Numbered from the stretch's first letter, positions 47,360-59,412 are shown. The stretch is DNA of 64,000 nt from Streptococcus sp. WB01_FAA12 (GCF_012843315.1 NZ_JABAEX010000001.1:248001-312000); one strand, 5' to 3'. Program-made: numbers and translations. The notes: generated by a model from the sequence alone, not told the origin.

Positions 47360-47424
47360 TTTTCTATTTGATTGTTTGAGCGTTTTATGGTAAGATAATA
47401 ATAGTAGAAATCGAGGTGATAAGG

Positions 47425-48192
47425 ATGCTAAAGCAAGAAAAACTAGATAGTATTCTAGAAGCAGTAAACACAAAAGGCACTATTACTGTAAAAGAGATTA
47501 TGGAGAGTCTTGATGTATCAGATATGACGGCTCGCCGCTATTTGCAAGAACTAGCAGATAAGGATTTGCTGGTACGCGTGCATGGTGGCGCTGAAAAACT
47601 TCGTACAGGTTCTCTCTTAAACAACGAACGCTCAAACGTCGAAAAACAAGGCTTGCAGATTGCTGAAAAACAAGAAATTAGCCGTTTTGCAGGGCATTTG
47701 ATTGACGAAGGTGAAACTATTTTTATCGGACCGGGAACAACCTTAGAATGTTTTGCTCGTGAGCTTCCTATCGATAATATTCGTGTTGTAACAAACAGTC
47801 TTCCTGTTTTTCTCATCCTAAACGAACGAAAACTAACAGATTTGATCTTGATTGGTGGAAACTATCGCTCTATCACCGGTGCTTTTGTGGGGACACTTAC
47901 CTTGCAGGATTTGGCAAATCTTCAGTTTTCTAAGTCTTTTGTTAGCTGTAATGGCATTAAGGATAAGGCTATTGCCACCTTTAGTGAGCAAGAGGGCGAA
48001 GCCCAACGAATCGCTCTGAATAATGCTAATAAAAAATACTTACTGGCAGACCACAGTAAGTTTAATAAGTTTGATTTTTACACCTTCTACAATATCTCAG
48101 AGATTGATACCATCGTTTCAGATGCCAAACTGAGTCAGGAAACATTTGAAGATCTGTCGAAACAAACAACCATTCTTTTATCAAAACCATAA
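47425..48192 (+). CDS. lacR: Lactose phosphotransferase repressor
   Basis: A 255-residue DeoR-family regulator. The N-terminal winged helix includes TVKEIMESLDVSDMTARRYL, followed by RVHGGAEKL; the C-terminal half is the sugar-phosphate sensing fold with the FIGPGTTLECFA phosphate loop. It represses lac genes and is relieved by tagatose-6-phosphate. ATG at 47425 is chosen; the GTG at 47416 overlaps the GAGGTG site. It diverges in function from none of its neighbours: lacG faces it across a shared terminator. Confidence 0.9.
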   Translation: MLKQEKLDSILEAVNTKGTITVKEIMESLDVSDMTARRYLQELADKDLLVRVHGGAEKLRTGSLLNNERSNVEKQGLQIAEKQEISRFAGHLIDEGETIFIGPGTTLECFARELPIDNIRVVTNSLPVFLILNERKLTDLILIGGNYRSITGAFVGTLTLQDLANLQFSKSFVSCNGIKDKAIATFSEQEGEAQRIALNNANKKYLLADHSKFNKFDFYTFYNISEIDTIVSDAKLSQETFEDLSKQTTILLSKP

Positions 48193-48227
48193 AAATTCCC
48201 CTGCCTTTTGGCGGGGAATTTTTTTGT
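48190..48227. terminator. Bidirectional terminator between lacR and lacG
   Basis: AAAAATTCCCC pairs with GGGGAATTTTT around a GCC/GGC inner stem, with T runs on both sides. The genes converge. Confidence 0.9.
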
Positions 48228-48234
48228 TTTAGTT

Positions 48235-49653
<1,419 letters not shown>

Positions 49654-49725
49654 TCAAGAAATAGAAATGAGATGGGGGTATAGTTGGGAGGAGTTCCTCC
49701 ATCTCACTTCTTCGCTATTTACATT

Positions 49726-51420
49726 TTATTCTTCGAACTGCGCTTGAACAAAGGCAAGAGCGCCTTTTCCATCGCGAGTCAATTTAATGTATTGGCCACC
49801 TTCTGTCTTAGCAAGTTTGATACCAAGTTTGTCAGTTTCGGCCTTCATGTCTTCAAAGTTTGAAGCAACTTGAGGAGCAAGGATAACCAGATCAAACTCA
49901 GGCAACATTTCACGGTGAGCACCATAGCCACCAGCTGCTGCTTTAACAGGAACTTTGTACTCTGCAGCTGCCTTGTTTAGAGCATTTGCAAGGAGACCAC
50001 TTGTACCTCCTCCTGCACAGAGAACGAGAACATTTGTTTTTTCTGTGATTGTGTTTTGCGCTGCTTCTACACCTGCTTTTTCAAGAATAGCATCTGCTTT
50101 GGCAGTATTGAAGTTTGCTGCTACTTTTTCTTTCAATTCATCATTGGCTTTACCTGAACGCTCTTCTTCAAGAATTTGTTCATCATAAACCTTGAGGAAT
50201 GGATAGTAGATGGCTACGTCAACAAGGATTAACAAAGCAGCAAGTACAAATGACAAGAATTGGAAGTTTGTACCGAGAACAATACCGAGCGGACCTGGTG
50301 TTGTCCAAGGAAGGTTGGCAGTAAATGAGTTCATGCCAAGCGTTTCAATGAAGAATTTAAAGATCCATACGTTGGCAATTGGCGCAAAGATAAATGGAAT
50401 AAAGAAAATTGGGTTCAAGACAAGTGGTGCACCAAACAGGATTGGTTCGTTTACTCCAAAGAATGTTGGAACAACAGACGCACGTCCGATTGCACGGTTA
50501 CGTTTTGATTTTGTTAACCACATGAACATGAAAGGAACAACTAGTGTTGCACCAGTACCACCCATGGTAACGATAAACATTTGTGTACCAGAAGTAAGGA
50601 TCTTATCCGCATGCATCCCTTGTTGGAGAAGGTTCAAGTTGACTTCAGCATTTGCATAGGTAATAGCTGCGATAGCAGGTTCGACGATTGAAGGACCGTG
50701 GATACCAACAAACCAGAAGAAGGCAAAGGCTCCAAAGATAATGGTAATACCTAGATAACCATCAGCAGCAGAGAATAATGGTGCAAAGAATTTACCGATT
50801 GATTCTGCAACGCTGGCTCCAACAAACTGGCGAGCAAGTAAATCAAGGACATAAAGAGAAACAACAGATAGAGTGAATGGAATCACATCTTTAAAAACTT
50901 GTGAGATATTGGGTGGAACTTCGTCAGGCATACGAATAGTGACGTTGTTCTTAACACAAACCTTATAGATGGCTACAGTAACAAAGGCAGCAAGGAAGGC
51001 TGAAAGCAAACCTTTTGTTCCAAGGAATCCTGTTGCAAAGCCACCTTCAATCGGATCAGCTGCCAACATCAACAAACCAACAATCGCAGCCAACAGTGTT
51101 GACATATAGTTGATTTGGTTGGTTTTTTCCATGCTACGGTTTACTGAGTCCGTCAATGACTTAGCTGTTGTACCAGCTACCAAGAGAGCCAGAATCCCCA
51201 TTGAATAGCTATAAGGTTTCATGAGGAGATTGACAACTTCATCAGACCATTTAAAGCCCCATGAGTTTGGTACAAAAGCAATCAAGATAAAGATACTTGA
51301 GAAGAGAATGACAGGCATACCAGCAATGAAACCATCACGAATGGCACGAAGATAGATATTACGAGATAGTTTCTCAAAGAAAGGTTTTCCTTTCTCAATA
51401 AATTCAATTAATTTATTCAT
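49726..51420 (-). CDS. lacE: Lactose PTS IIBC component
   Basis: A 564-residue membrane permease. The IIC domain (about 1-410) has eight or more membrane segments with [21 protein letters not shown]; the IIB domain (about 465-564) has the phosphorylated cysteine in [15 protein letters not shown]. It imports and phosphorylates lactose. It overlaps lacF by one base (TAATG). Confidence 0.96.
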   Translation of the reverse strand: MNKLIEFIEKGKPFFEKLSRNIYLRAIRDGFIAGMPVILFSSIFILIAFVPNSWGFKWSDEVVNLLMKPYSYSMGILALLVAGTTAKSLTDSVNRSMEKTNQINYMSTLLAAIVGLLMLAADPIEGGFATGFLGTKGLLSAFLAAFVTVAIYKVCVKNNVTIRMPDEVPPNISQVFKDVIPFTLSVVSLYVLDLLARQFVGASVAESIGKFFAPLFSAADGYLGITIIFGAFAFFWFVGIHGPSIVEPAIAAITYANAEVNLNLLQQGMHADKILTSGTQMFIVTMGGTGATLVVPFMFMWLTKSKRNRAIGRASVVPTFFGVNEPILFGAPLVLNPIFFIPFIFAPIANVWIFKFFIETLGMNSFTANLPWTTPGPLGIVLGTNFQFLSFVLAALLILVDVAIYYPFLKVYDEQILEEERSGKANDELKEKVAANFNTAKADAILEKAGVEAAQNTITEKTNVLVLCAGGGTSGLLANALNKAAAEYKVPVKAAAGGYGAHREMLPEFDLVILAPQVASNFEDMKAETDKLGIKLAKTEGGQYIKLTRDGKGALAFVQAQFEE

Positions 51421-51737
51421 TACTTAACTCCTCTCTTGTAGAGTTCGATTAAATGGTGCATCAAATCTTTTAACAAGATAGTTGTCATCAAGTGATCCTG
51501 GCCATGCATCATGGTTACACTATAGGCCAAATCTTCACCAGCTGCTTCCTTAGTCAATAGACTTGTTTGCGCGTGATGAGCCTCGGCGATACAGCCACCA
51601 GCTTCCTCGACTAAGCTATCTGCTTTCGCAAAATCGCCAGCTTCAGCAGCCTTCAAGGCTTCCAATAGTTTTGAACGAGCATCGCCAGCATAGGCTACGA
51701 TTTCAAAACCTAACAATGTTACTTCTTCTCTATTCAT
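51420..51737 (-). CDS. lacF: Lactose PTS IIA component
   Basis: A 105-residue trimeric IIA of the lactose family, with the active histidine in [17 protein letters not shown]. Accepts phosphate from HPr and gives it to Lac[23 protein letters not shown] N-terminus, and AGGAGC precedes the ATG. Confidence 0.96.
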   Translation of the reverse strand: MNREEVTLLGFEIVAYAGDARSKLLEALKAAEAGDFAKADSLVEEAGGCIAEAHHAQTSLLTKEAAGEDLAYSVTMMHGQDHLMTTILLKDLMHHLIELYKRGVK

Positions 51738-51772
51738 GATAGAATGCTCCTTATGTATTTTTAATTAAATTT

Positions 51773-52609
51773 TTATGACAATAAACGTTGGATATGTAGA
51801 ACTAGATAAACTCGTTCACTTTTATACAAATCAAGACCCGTATGTTGCGTAATCACATCATAGATCTTGGAACCAATCTCGAACGCTTTTGGATAGGATT
51901 GTTTAATATGATCTTCCATATCCAGAAGAGATTGATTATCATCTCTGGAACGGTCTAAATAATCCAAAAAATAGTTGAGATGAATCATAAAGCGATCATA
52001 GAAATGGTTATTCTCTTTAGTTCGTTGAATAGAGTAACTCTTCAGCACTTCTTCAACATTCCTGAGAATTTCTTTCCTCTTATCAATCGACTCAACCACT
52101 TGAACTTCGTTCTCCCCTTCGGCATTGATGAAATGATAAGCGATCCGAATAATTTCATCCTCAGGGAAATGATCTGTCAACTTCTGACGATAAATTTCAA
52201 AGGCTTCCTTTGCTATTTGAAAAGCGACAGGATACTTGGCAGAAATATCTGGCAGATTGCTATCCTTGTACCTTCCTTGTGTTAGAGCTTGATAAGAACA
52301 GTAAATATGATCTGTCAAGGTCACATAGAGATATTCTTGAATCGGATAGTGATATTTCTTAGAAAGATTATCAATGATCTCGTAGGTCACTGTGATAAAA
52401 TCAAGCGGAACATCTTTGAGAAGAGCCATAAAGTTTTCTCTGGACTCTTCTGTCTTCATCCGAAAGATTTTCTCAACCTGATTTTCAGCAATCAAATCCC
52501 CCTTCTTCTTTCCAAATGTAATCCCTTTACCAATTACAATCACCTCTTCTCCTTTATCATTTCTGACAAGTGAAACATTGTGATTCATTGGATTTAGAAT
52601 TCGATACAT
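51773..52609 (-). CDS. lacT: BglG-family transcriptional antiterminator
   Basis: 278 residues: an N-terminal RNA-binding CAT domain (MYRILNPMNHNVSLVRNDKG to about 55) and two PRD domains with conserved histidines (LTDHIYCSYQ; HLNYFLDYL). When lactose is present it binds the RAT hairpin at 52699-52728 and prevents termination before its own operon. Confidence 0.93.
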   Translation of the reverse strand: MYRILNPMNHNVSLVRNDKGEEVIVIGKGITFGKKKGDLIAENQVEKIFRMKTEESRENFMALLKDVPLDFITVTYEIIDNLSKKYHYPIQEYLYVTLTDHIYCSYQALTQGRYKDSNLPDISAKYPVAFQIAKEAFEIYRQKLTDHFPEDEIIRIAYHFINAEGENEVQVVESIDKRKEILRNVEEVLKSYSIQRTKENNHFYDRFMIHLNYFLDYLDRSRDDNQSLLDMEDHIKQSYPKAFEIGSKIYDVITQHTGLDLYKSERVYLVLHIQRLLS

Positions 52610-52646
52610 GTCAACCTCCTTTTATATCTTAAAGGTATATGAGTAC

Positions 52647-52728
52647 AAAAAATGACCACAAATGAACTAGAAAATCCTTTGATTTCTAATCCACCTGTGA
52701 TCATGCCTAATATTACTTAGTAACACTC
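52647..52728 (-). promoter_or_regulatory. LacT RAT sequence and overlapping terminator
   Basis: The RAT-like segment GTGTTACTAAGTAATATTAG plus GCATGATCAC (52728-52699) shares its 3' bases with the 5' arm of a terminator stem (GATCACA, 52702-52696, with TGTGGTC, 52660-52654) followed by ATTTTTT. Mutually exclusive folding is the classic BglG/LacT antitermination switch. Confidence 0.75.
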
Positions 52729-52751
52729 ACCTTGTATTAACTTGTGATTTA

Positions 52752-52788
52752 AGTATAGCACAAGTAAGTTTTTTTGTAAACCTTTACA
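52752..52788 (-). promoter_or_regulatory. lacTFEG promoter with cre site
   Basis: -35 TTTACA (52775-52780), 17-base spacer and -10 TATACT (52752-52757). The palindrome TGTAAACCTTTACA (52775-52788), a near-perfect cre, overlaps the -35, so CcpA should block polymerase binding in glucose. Confidence 0.75.
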
Positions 52789-52845
52789 TTCAACTTTTTT
52801 AAAAATTTTTATTTAGATCAATGTTCCTAAGATTAGGCGGAAAAC

Positions 52846-53826
52846 TTATACACGTTCAGTCCATGAAGTCGCTGTTGTTTGAAGAACCTTGTTGAGTTCG
52901 TCAATGTTCTCAAATCCAGTTGTACGTAGCCATTCACGAGCTGCTGCTTCACCGTCTTTGATGTAAGCTTCAACTGATCCAGCCCATGTTGCACGTCCAC
53001 AAAGAACGCCGTTGAAGTTTGCGCCTGATTCGTGGGCAAAGACAAGTGTTTCTTGGAAGAGTTTAGCTGATACACCCGCACTCAAGTAGATGTATGGAAG
53101 ATTTGTTGCTTCGTCTTGAGCTTTGAAGAAGGCTGCTGCTTCTTCGCGAGTATGCACAATTTCACCATCACCAAAGCCTTCAACGTATTTAACATTGACT
53201 GGAACTTCCACTTTCAAGACATCGATATTGAAGCGTGGGTCTGAGAAGACTTTCATGGCACCGATAACCTTGTGTGGTTTTACTTTCGCATATTCTGCAG
53301 AACCTGCGTCAGCGATTTTTTCATCGTAAGCGAGGATTTCAAGGAAGAATGGAATATCTTCTGCCACACACTCAGAACCGATGCGTTCGATGTAGGCTTG
53401 TTTTTGTTGGTTGAGTTCGTCAGCGCTGTCTACGTCATAGTAAAGCAAGAACTTAACAGCGTCTGCACCTTGTTCCTTGATACGTTTTGCAGACCAAACA
53501 TCCAGGCAGTCTGGCAAGCGTTTGGTGCTTGTTGTGTCGTAACCAGTTTTCTCATAAGCAAGGAGAAGACCAGCATTTGGAGCAAGCGCTTTTGTAGCTG
53601 GGAGACCATACTCTGGGTCTAGAAGCATAGATGAAGCGTATTTGGTCAATTCATCTGCAACCAAGACTTTAAGTTCTTCCATTTGAGCCACTGTTGGCTC
53701 TTCCGTTTGATATTGAGCCATAAGGCGTTTTAAAGCGCCACGTTGGTCAAAGGCAAGAGCTGAGATAATGCCATTCTCGTCAGAGAGTTTTTGCAAGCAA
53801 GCGCGTTTATTTTCTGTTAAAACCAT
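52846..53826 (-). CDS. lacD: Tagatose 1,6-bisphosphate aldolase
   Basis: A 326-residue class I aldolase that cleaves tagatose-1,6-bisphosphate to dihydroxyacetone phosphate and glyceraldehyde-3-phosphate. [15 protein letters not shown] is the N-terminal phosphate region and the Schiff-base lysine is in [10 protein letters not shown] or VLKVEVPVN. One base separates it from lacC. Confidence 0.96.
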   Translation of the reverse strand: MVLTENKRACLQKLSDENGIISALAFDQRGALKRLMAQYQTEEPTVAQMEELKVLVADELTKYASSMLLDPEYGLPATKALAPNAGLLLAYEKTGYDTTSTKRLPDCLDVWSAKRIKEQGADAVKFLLYYDVDSADELNQQKQAYIERIGSECVAEDIPFFLEILAYDEKIADAGSAEYAKVKPHKVIGAMKVFSDPRFNIDVLKVEVPVNVKYVEGFGDGEIVHTREEAAAFFKAQDEATNLPYIYLSAGVSAKLFQETLVFAHESGANFNGVLCGRATWAGSVEAYIKDGEAAAREWLRTTGFENIDELNKVLQTTATSWTERV

Positions 53827-53827
53827 T

Positions 53828-54757
53828 TTATACCTCTTTTACGATTAGTTGGTCGTATAGACCTTGATAGTTAGCCATATTGACATGACCTGTCATCTTT
53901 TCTTGAGCGTTAAGCATACCAAGGACATTGGCCTTGATGAGGAGTTCTGCATCCGATTCCTTATGAAGAAGTCCTGATGAAATACCTGCAACAGTAGAAT
54001 CTCCAGATCCGACAGGATTGACTACTTGAATTCTCGGAATATCTACCTTGTAGAAAGTATCACCATATTTTGCAAAAGCACCATTTGCACCAAGCGAAAC
54101 GATTATCCACTCAATCCCTACAAATAGAGGCTCTTGAAGAACTTCTTTTAATTCATCCAAATCTTCTGAAACTTCTTTTCCAAGAAGCTGAGACAATTCT
54201 TCGTTATTTGGTTTAATAACTGTTGGTTTGTGTGGTGATTCAAGGACAGCCTGAAGAGCCGCACCTGAGCAGTCTAGAACAACTGGTTTCTCTGCTTTAT
54301 TAGCAAGTTCTACTAAGCTCGCATAGTAGTCAACTGGAAGGCCAGCTGGAAGACTACCTGAAATGGCTACTACTTCTACAGTGTCAAGAAGATTCTCGAA
54401 ATGAGCTAAGAAATCTTGCCCTTCTTGTTCTAGAACTTCGGGTCCTTTTTCAAGGATTTCTGTTTGGTTATCTCCGTGCAGAATTGCGATACAGTTACGA
54501 GTCTCTCCTTGAATGGAGAAGAAACGTTTCGTTACTTTATCGTCGATATGCTCCACTAAAAACTCACCAAGTTTACCACCGACCAAACCAGTAGCAGCAA
54601 CAGAATCACCAAATTCTGAAAGAACTCGTGTAACATTGAGACCTTTACCACCAGCTGTCTTGGTCACGTCCACCACACGGTTGACAGTGTCAATTTTTAA
54701 TTCATCCAAAGGATAGGAAATATCAATGGATGGATTCATTGTGACTGTTAAAATCAT
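53828..54757 (-). CDS. lacC: Tagatose-6-phosphate kinase
   Basis: 309 residues of the PfkB family. [14 protein letters not shown] at the N-terminus and the anion-hole/catalytic base [13 protein letters not shown] near the C-terminus. Phosphorylates tagatose-6-phosphate before LacD acts. Confidence 0.96.
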   Translation of the reverse strand: MILTVTMNPSIDISYPLDELKIDTVNRVVDVTKTAGGKGLNVTRVLSEFGDSVAATGLVGGKLGEFLVEHIDDKVTKRFFSIQGETRNCIAILHGDNQTEILEKGPEVLEQEGQDFLAHFENLLDTVEVVAISGSLPAGLPVDYYASLVELANKAEKPVVLDCSGAALQAVLESPHKPTVIKPNNEELSQLLGKEVSEDLDELKEVLQEPLFVGIEWIIVSLGANGAFAKYGDTFYKVDIPRIQVVNPVGSGDSTVAGISSGLLHKESDAELLIKANVLGMLNAQEKMTGHVNMANYQGLYDQLIVKEV

Positions 54758-54767
54758 GCGTCACCTC

Positions 54768-55283
54768 TTAGTCGTGGTATTCACCGCGATCCCATTTTTC
54801 AAGGAATTCTGTAAAGAAGTTTGCATCTGCTTGATGAGCATTGTGAGTTTCAACGTGCTCAATTTTAGCAATCAATTTTTTGTTTTCTTCTGATGGTTTG
54901 TATTCAGCATTGATGAAAGCTTCAATGATATCGCACATAAGCAATTCACCAGTGATTTTACCACCAAAACCAATAACGTTGGCGTTCAATTGTTCTTTTG
55001 CATAAAGGGCTGTTGTCATATCACGAACTAAGGCAGAACGGACACCAGGAACTTTATTTACAGCGTTGTTGATACCAACACCAGTACCACAGATACATAC
55101 TCCAAGATCAGCTTGACCGCTTGTAACAGCTTCACCAACTTTTTTACCAAAAATTGGGTAGTGTGTACGAGCATGATCGTAAGTACCAAAGTCAATGACT
55201 TCATGTCCTTTTGATTTCAAGAATTCTGAAACCGCCATTTTTTCATTTGTTACGATGTGGTCACATCCGATTGCAATTCTCAT
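54768..55283 (-). CDS. lacB: Galactose-6-phosphate isomerase subunit LacB
   Basis: A 171-residue RpiB/LacAB-family protein with [11 protein letters not shown] and the cysteine-containing [16 protein letters not shown]. Together with LacA it converts galactose-6-phosphate to tagatose-6-phosphate. Confidence 0.96.
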   Translation of the reverse strand: MRIAIGCDHIVTNEKMAVSEFLKSKGHEVIDFGTYDHARTHYPIFGKKVGEAVTSGQADLGVCICGTGVGINNAVNKVPGVRSALVRDMTTALYAKEQLNANVIGFGGKITGELLMCDIIEAFINAEYKPSEENKKLIAKIEHVETHNAHQADANFFTEFLEKWDRGEYHD

Positions 55284-55313
55284 TTTTATCTTACCTTTCT
55301 TACTGTAATCTAA

Positions 55314-55739
55314 TTAGCACATTTTGTTCAACATATCAACACGGATCTGGTGACGACCACCGTCGTATTTACCGTTAACAAAACCTTTAGCAATATTTTT
55401 AGCCAATTCATCACCAACAAGTTGTGCACCCATAGTGATCATACGTGAGTTGTTGTGTCCACGAGTCATATAGGCTGAACGTTCATCTGAAACTTCTGCA
55501 GCAACCATTCCTTTGATTTTAGTTGCGACCATGAAAGGACCAGCACCATAAGCGTCAATCACGATACCAAGATTTTGTTCTTCTTTGTTTACTTCTGCAG
55601 CAACAGCAAGAGTCACATCGACAAAGTCTTGGCCTTCTGCTGTAACATCCACTACGTGGAAGTTTTCTTTTTCTAGGAAGTCTTTCACAACTTCTTTCAA
55701 TCTTAAACCTGCAGCATCTGCACCGATAACAATAGACAT
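55314..55739 (-). CDS. lacA: Galactose-6-phosphate isomerase subunit LacA
   Basis: 141 residues, RpiB/LacAB family, beginning [18 protein letters not shown]. It lacks the catalytic cysteine loop of LacB, having IDAYGAGPF there, as usual for the LacA subunit. It is the first gene of lacABCD. Confidence 0.95.
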   Translation of the reverse strand: MSIVIGADAAGLRLKEVVKDFLEKENFHVVDVTAEGQDFVDVTLAVAAEVNKEEQNLGIVIDAYGAGPFMVATKIKGMVAAEVSDERSAYMTRGHNNSRMITMGAQLVGDELAKNIAKGFVNGKYDGGRHQIRVDMLNKMC

Positions 55740-55928
55740 ATTGTATACTCCTTTTTATTTTTCTAGGCCAGTAAAGACTTTTGTAGCTAGTATTATAAGT
55801 ACAAAAGGCTTTCTAGCAGTTTATTGACAAATTTGATTGAATGAGATGAATAACACCTTATCCAAATACAGGAAATCAATTTCCTAGAAACAATCTTTCT
55901 CCGCGAAAGAGAATATAACAAGTGATTG

Positions 55929-55995
55929 TTTGTTTGTTACAAACATCATTTGTTGCTTACAAACATAATATACTCCTATTTTTGGAAAAAGTCAA
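55929..55995 (-). promoter_or_regulatory. lacA promoter and tandem LacR-like operators
   Basis: -35 TTGACT (55990-55995), 17-base spacer and -10 TATATT (55967-55972). Immediately downstream are two 18-base direct repeats (55929-55946 and 55949-55966, 16 of 18 identical), each ending TTACAAACAT on the plus strand and spaced exactly 20 bases. They are the likely LacR sites. Between them and lacA (55740-55928) nothing else was recognised. Confidence 0.7.
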
Positions 55996-56030
55996 CAGTT
56001 AATGTTTGTTTTTGTGTTTTATTTTTTAAT

Positions 56031-56927
56031 CTAAAAGACTTCAATATCAAAGCCAATCTGATCCACTTGACCAGGTTCTAAGAGACGAACGTTTTTCTTA
56101 TCTTCTAAATGATCTCCTTCTTCAAGAGATGTTGACAAGCCAGACCATGGTTCAAATGCAACGAAAGGGCCTTTATTTAGGGTAGACCAAACGATGAGAT
56201 TTGGGAACTCTTGGAAGTTTACTTTCAATCCCTTCTCATGCTTGCGCGAACGAAGCGCAATTGTTTTAGATTGCAACTCATCCAAAGTCACTGCATCTAT
56301 ACTAAACAAATCATAGCTAAGGTCTAATACTTTTTGCCCCTCTAGCCATGGACTCCTATCTTTGAAGTCTAACATGCCTGTTTCTGGGAAAGGACGAGGA
56401 ACAGAGCAAGTCTCTTCTTTCTCAAACTCTAAATAGTAATCTTCATAGACGTCATCATCAAGTAGAGGACAATTAAATCCTGGATGTCCTCCGATAAAGA
56501 ATGGCATTACTTTATTCGCTTCTTTATTAAAGACTTTGTATTGAGTACGAACAGTCTTGCCGGTCACTAGATAAGTGATTTCAAGGCGGAAATGATAAGG
56601 ATAGTTTTGATAAGTATTCTCATCATCTTCGATAGCAAAAGTTACGCTATTTTCTGTTTGATCAACTAATTCAAATTCTTTTTTGCGAACCAAACCATGT
56701 CGAGGAATAGTTCCTTTCGTCTCCGTTCCATCTCCGTGACTGTAAAAGGCTGTATCCTCTCTTAAAGAGCCACAGATTGGAAAAAGTACTGGAGCTTGCC
56801 CACTCCAATAGGTGGCATCTCCTTGCCACAAGTACTCAACGCCATCCCGATCCTTAATAGACGACAAGGCACCACCAAAAGTTTTAAATTGGACCGTCAA
56901 TTGCTCTGATTTTACTTCAATTACCAT
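56031..56927 (-). CDS. lacX: Aldose 1-epimerase family protein, LacX type
   Basis: A 298-residue galactose-mutarotase-like beta protein. The catalytic region holds FFIGGHPGFNCPL (His) and FVAFEPWSGLST (Glu). LacX of lactococci lies in the lac operon, and mutarotation of sugar or sugar phosphate is the likely role. ATG at 56927 is preferred; the TTG four codons earlier overlaps the GGAG. A strong terminator lies only about 35 bases upstream, so expression must come from readthrough or a cryptic promoter. Confidence 0.85.
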   Translation of the reverse strand: MVIEVKSEQLTVQFKTFGGALSSIKDRDGVEYLWQGDATYWSGQAPVLFPICGSLREDTAFYSHGDGTETKGTIPRHGLVRKKEFELVDQTENSVTFAIEDDENTYQNYPYHFRLEITYLVTGKTVRTQYKVFNKEANKVMPFFIGGHPGFNCPLLDDDVYEDYYLEFEKEETCSVPRPFPETGMLDFKDRSPWLEGQKVLDLSYDLFSIDAVTLDELQSKTIALRSRKHEKGLKVNFQEFPNLIVWSTLNKGPFVAFEPWSGLSTSLEEGDHLEDKKNVRLLEPGQVDQIGFDIEVF

Positions 56928-56959
56928 AAAGTTCTCCAACCATTTTTAGATTTTTACAT

Positions 56960-57006
56960 AAAAAACTAGGTTGCCACTCCCAATGTCGGAAATTGACAAC
57001 CTAGTT
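56960..57006 (-). terminator. Terminator after gatC
   Basis: AACTAGGTTG (56964-56973) and CAACCTAGTT (56997-57006) form a 10-bp stem followed by TTTTTT on the minus strand; it lies between gatC and lacX. Confidence 0.85.
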
Positions 57007-57034
57007 TTCACAATTTACATTTTATAGGAGCGAA

Positions 57035-58510
57035 TTATTTAGCATTTGCTGCGTATTCTTCGTTACGTTTGATCATTTGTTTTCTATACCAAGCAAAGAT
57101 ACCTACATAGAATACAAGGAAGGCTGCTGCACCAAGGATTGCTTTGATATCACCTGTTGTAGCATTACCAATTGCCCAACCAAATAGTTTTTCGATTGGT
57201 CCTTCAAGAGTTGAGTGAGTGATCAATTGAGTTTGGCTCACACCTTCTGGGAAGGCACCTACACCTTTAGCAAGTTCAGTTGCAAATGGAGCGATAAGAG
57301 TACCTGAAAGAAGGAAGAGTGGCAACAAGAGTGTTCCGAAGATGATCATACGGAGCAATTTACCACGAGTAACAACCAAGAGAGCTGGAGTTACACCCAT
57401 AGCGATGATACCTGCAAGTGGCAAGATACCGTTTCCGACGTTTGAAAGAAGCACAGCTTCTACTAGCATGATTGGAGCAAGTACGTTGGCACAAGCCCAG
57501 ATTTCAGCACGACCAGCGATGAAAGGCCAGTCAAGACCGATGTTGAATTTACGTCCTTGAAGACGTTTAGTAGCAACGTTTGTGATACCTTGTGAAAGTG
57601 GTTCTACGGCTGCGATGAACCAAGATCCGATAAGTGAGAAGAGCTCCAAGCAGACACCGGCAGTCAAACCAAGGCTCAACCAACCTTTAATAACAAGTTC
57701 CCATTTATCGGCTCCTTCTACACCAGCAACTGGGTGTGGAGTTCCCATCAAACCAATAACGATACCAAGAATGAAACCGATGAAGAATTTAGATCCCCAG
57801 AAACCGATTTTCTTGTTCAATTTTGCAGCGTCAAAGTCATATTTATCAAGACCTGGCAATACTTTATCAAAGATCTTATCCAAGACCATGATAACTGGGT
57901 TCATCATGTAGTTCATGTGAGTTGAAGTCATTGGTGATGAACTTGGTGCGTTAAGAAGGTCATCGAATGTTGGTTTCATCAAGTCAGAGTTGATGATTTT
58001 CAAAACACCTACAAGGACAACTGCAGCAGTTGCGATGAAGAGTGAAACCCCTTGGCTTACACCGTTGTTGTCTGCGTACCATTTAATCAAAAGACCAGTG
58101 ATTGACAAATGCCAGATGTCAAAGATGTCGACGTCAAGTGTGTCCGTTTTCTTCATTGCAAGCATCACAACGTTGACAATCAACATCACAAGCAAGAAGT
58201 AAAGTGTCCAAGCAGATCCCCAAGTGATGGTTGCAAGTGGTGCCCAACCAACGTCAGTGATGTTCAATTGAATACCAGTATTTTCAACGAATTTCGCAAG
58301 AGATGCTGAGAAAGCTCCGTTGAGCATACCGATGATAGCACCGATACCAGTAAGAGCGATGGCAAGTTTGATACCACCTTCAAGCGCTTTGGAGAATTTC
58401 ACTCCAAAAAGTAGAGCCAATACTGTCAAGATGATCAGCATGATGATAGGACCACCCATTTCCAAGACTGGCTTGAAAATCTTATTGGCTAGTTCGATAA
58501 TGACATCCAT
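57035..58510 (-). CDS. gatC: Galactitol-family PTS IIC component
   Basis: A 491-residue membrane protein with about 10-12 hydrophobic segments, matching the EIIC-GAT type family (GGPIIMLIILTVLALLFGVKFSKALEGGIKLA-like N-terminus, GLDWPFIAGRAEIW later). It imports galactitol or, in streptococci, possibly galactose, since it sits beside the tagatose pathway. Transported sugar is inferred only from context. Confidence 0.88.
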   Translation of the reverse strand: MDVIIELANKIFKPVLEMGGPIIMLIILTVLALLFGVKFSKALEGGIKLAIALTGIGAIIGMLNGAFSASLAKFVENTGIQLNITDVGWAPLATITWGSAWTLYFLLVMLIVNVVMLAMKKTDTLDVDIFDIWHLSITGLLIKWYADNNGVSQGVSLFIATAAVVLVGVLKIINSDLMKPTFDDLLNAPSSSPMTSTHMNYMMNPVIMVLDKIFDKVLPGLDKYDFDAAKLNKKIGFWGSKFFIGFILGIVIGLMGTPHPVAGVEGADKWELVIKGWLSLGLTAGVCLELFSLIGSWFIAAVEPLSQGITNVATKRLQGRKFNIGLDWPFIAGRAEIWACANVLAPIMLVEAVLLSNVGNGILPLAGIIAMGVTPALLVVTRGKLLRMIIFGTLLLPLFLLSGTLIAPFATELAKGVGAFPEGVSQTQLITHSTLEGPIEKLFGWAIGNATTGDIKAILGAAAFLVFYVGIFAWYRKQMIKRNEEYAANAK

Positions 58511-58554
58511 AATAGTTCCTCCCTTTATTTTTATGGAATCTTACAAAATAATAA

Positions 58555-58860
58555 TTAACTTAGTCCGTGTTCTTTGATAGCTGCCTCAATATTGTCAAAT
58601 ACAGGAGCGCTCATTGCTGGAATACGGAACAAGATTGGTCCAGCTTCGATAACTGGAATACCTGGTTCAAAGCCAAGATCTGTTGCAGCGATTGGTGTAA
58701 AGATATCGTAGCCTTTCATAAGGTCTTCATTCACATCTTTTACCATAACTGCATCACAGTGAACATCGTAACCGCGATTTGCGAGTTCTTCTTCAAGAGC
58801 ACTTTTAATTTGGTGACTTGAGTTTACACCTGCACCGCAGGCAGCGAGAATTTTAATCAT
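58555..58860 (-). CDS. gatB: Galactitol-family PTS IIB component
   Basis: A 101-residue IIB with the phosphorylated cysteine in ILAACGAGVNSSHQ. ATG at 58860 is eight bases after GGAGG; the longer frame to 58896 is rejected. It lies between gatA and gatC. Confidence 0.9.
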   Translation of the reverse strand: MIKILAACGAGVNSSHQIKSALEEELANRGYDVHCDAVMVKDVNEDLMKGYDIFTPIAATDLGFEPGIPVIEAGPILFRIPAMSAPVFDNIEAAIKEHGLS

Positions 58861-58898
58861 TAGGATTTCCTCCGATTTTATTTTTTTAATAGACAAGA

Positions 58899-59375
58899 TT
58901 AAGCTGTCGCTTCAGCTATATAAGCATAAAGTTTTTCTGGTTCAGAAATTTTTGATAAATCTTCCAGATGGCTATTCCCTGTGAAAAAGTCCATCAACTG
59001 AGCAAGAATGTTGGTTTGACTCGAACTTGAATTGTTAATGATAAAGAAGAGTAGAGATACTTCCACTTCCTTATCAGGAGCAATCATATTGTGAAAAGTT
59101 ACTGGTTTTTCTAATCGAACAACCACCACTTTCTCAGCTAGATTGTGAACAATATCTGTATGAGGAATCGCTACATTTGGCAAGTCCTTTCCCAGAAATT
59201 CCATATCTAAGCCAGTTGGAAATGACTTTTCACGCGTGATCAAGGCTTCACGATAAGTTGGAGTCACTATTTCTCGTTTTTCCAACAGGGTTGCTACCTG
59301 ATCAAAGAGTTGTTCTTGATTATCCGCTTCTAAGCAAAACACCAGGTTTTTGTCAAAGAAATGATCTAATCCCAT
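58899..59375 (-). CDS. gatA: Fructose/mannitol-type PTS IIA component
   Basis: 158 residues, a IIA of the fructose-mannitol-galactitol fold. The active histidine is in NVAIPHTDIVHN. First gene of gatABC. Confidence 0.9.
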   Translation of the reverse strand: MGLDHFFDKNLVFCLEADNQEQLFDQVATLLEKREIVTPTYREALITREKSFPTGLDMEFLGKDLPNVAIPHTDIVHNLAEKVVVVRLEKPVTFHNMIAPDKEVEVSLLFFIINNSSSSQTNILAQLMDFFTGNSHLEDLSKISEPEKLYAYIAEATA

Positions 59376-59412
59376 AAGAGTTTCCCTTCTTTCAATTAAC
59401 TTTTACGTTATA

